Below are positions 63,357-64,000 of a stretch of 64,000 nt of DNA, piece after piece. The stretch is taken from NCBI RefSeq assembly GCF_033095785.1, contig NZ_CP137134.1, positions 1,860,001 to 1,924,000 of the forward strand, read 5' to 3'. The stretch's first letter is position 1. Every line of letters begins with the position of its first letter. The translations under genes were made by a program, and so were the position numbers. This stretch comes from Nitrosospira sp. Is2. Lineage in GTDB: Bacteria; Pseudomonadota; Gammaproteobacteria; Burkholderiales; Nitrosomonadaceae. Below the pieces are notes generated by a model, which saw only the letters and a list, made by a program, of their open reading frames with translations, made no database searches and was not told the origin of the DNA.

Positions 63357-64000
63357 TTTATTTGAAGGGCCGCAACCGGCTGCGCCCCTTGCGGAACGGC
63401 TGCGTCCGCGGGAATTGAAAGATGTGGTCGGACAGCAGCACTTGCTTGGTCCTGGCAAGCCGTTACGCCTTGCTTTTGAATCGCGCAAGCTGCATTCGAT
63501 GATTCTGTGGGGCCCGCCCGGCACTGGCAAGACCACATTGGCCCGACTCATGGCGGTCGCGTTTGATGCTGAATTTATTGCTCTGTCTGCGGTGTTATCA
63601 GGGGTTAAGGATATACGCGAAGCGATTGAGCGCGCACGCGCCGTACTGCAACAATCCGGCCGGCATACGATCCTGTTCGTGGATGAGGTACACCGCTTCA
63701 ACAAATCCCAGCAGGATGCCTTCCTGCCCTATGTGGAACAAGGGCTGGTAACCTTCATCGGGGCCACTACGGAAAATCCTTCGTTTGAGGTTAACAACGC
63801 GTTGTTGTCGCGTGCGCAGGTGTATGTGCTCACCCCTTTATCCGAAAGTGAACTCAACATCCTGTTTGAGCGTGCTGCGGGATTCGTGCTGAAAGAACTG
63901 GAGTTCCCGGCCGATGCCAAATCACTATTGATCGGATACGCAGACGGCGACGCCCGGCGGCTGCTCAATTTTCTGGAGCAGATTCAGACTGCCGCGGCTA
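63349..64000 (+). CDS. rarA: Replication-associated recombination protein A (AAA+ ATPase), partial
   Basis: Runs off the window edge; 217 of about 430-450 residues are present, from GTG 63349. N-terminus VSDLFEGPQPAAPLAERLRP, Walker A GPPGTGKTT, Walker B ILFVDEVHRF, sensor region FIGATTENPSFEVN. Acts at stalled replication forks. The lolA-rarA order with overlap is typical of many proteobacteria. Confidence 0.95.
   Translation, partial: MSDLFEGPQPAAPLAERLRPRELKDVVGQQHLLGPGKPLRLAFESRKLHSMILWGPPGTGKTTLARLMAVAFDAEFIALSAVLSGVKDIREAIERARAVLQQSGRHTILFVDEVHRFNKSQQDAFLPYVEQGLVTFIGATTENPSFEVNNALLSRAQVYVLTPLSESELNILFERAAGFVLKELEFPADAKSLLIGYADGDARRLLNFLEQIQTAAA

Overview
The window reads as a chromosomal segment of a betaproteobacterial ammonia oxidiser, most like Nitrosospira. 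The main reason is an ammonia monooxygenase subunit C gene (amoC) at 61.4-62.2 kb that stands alone, without amoA or amoB. Supporting signs are a complete glycolate oxidase set (glcDEF) beside a tartronate semialdehyde reductase, as expected in an autotroph with RuBisCO, an HpnN-type hopanoid transporter, and five PEP-CTERM surface proteins. The genus is an inference; no rRNA gene or taxonomic marker beyond amoC is present.

Layout. 0.5-2.5 kb: a type II restriction-modification unit (controller protein, endonuclease, and a convergent m4C methyltransferase that overlaps the endonuclease by 145 nt). 3.0-5.8 kb: phage-derived genes (DUF1376 replication-type protein, FDXHR zinc-finger protein, AlpA-like HTH) and a SRAP/YedK (HMCES-like) DNA-repair gene whose only correctly placed start codon is ATC. 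This first part looks richer in A+T than the rest. 5.9-16.2 kb: an accessory region with three PEP-CTERM proteins, a GNAT acetyltransferase, a cupin, small secreted proteins, a split secreted polysaccharide deacetylase and a HAF-repeat remnant. 16.3-21.9 kb: an uncharacterised 1045-residue protein downstream of a flavin amine oxidase. 22.4-26.8 kb: an orphan OmpR-type response regulator, a large porin, and two paralogous small secreted proteins sharing a C-terminal NISAGGA motif. 27.5-31.8 kb: hflX, then decayed DNA with EAL-domain and RND-transporter remnants, two 23-residue genes and a small PEP-CTERM protein. 31.9-44.3 kb: HpnN transporter, JmjC-like protein, IS3 orfA remnant, PEP-CTERM protein, SEC-C/TPR/sulfotransferase fusion, exported TPR protein, and a cyanovirin-fold protein with a heme motif. 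44.7-52.3 kb: a frameshifted patatin, a membrane spermidine-synthase-like protein with an exported Pcm, and a cluster of glycine-zipper and His-rich envelope proteins. 52.4-64.0 kb: mostly conserved core genes (rubredoxin reductase, glxR, glcDEF, ftsK, amoC, lolA, rarA).

How the parts relate. glxR-glcD-glcE-glcF form one co-directional operon for recycling 2-phosphoglycolate carbon. lolA and rarA overlap and are co-transcribed, and pcm overlaps the synthase-like gene. The PEP-CTERM proteins are cargo for an exosortase that is not in the window. A 14-bp dyad close to TGTACTTnAGTCCA occurs four times in intergenic DNA; in each case the next gene on the motif's own strand starts about 90-280 bp away, which suggests a shared regulator.

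Most notable observations: the SRAP gene with an ATC start and Cys in place of the conserved Asn75; the four-copy dyad; the NISAGGA secreted pair; the amine oxidase/1045-residue protein pair; the cyanovirin-CxxCH fusion; and several remnants found only by reading frames by eye (EAL, RND, IS3, patatin, deacetylase).
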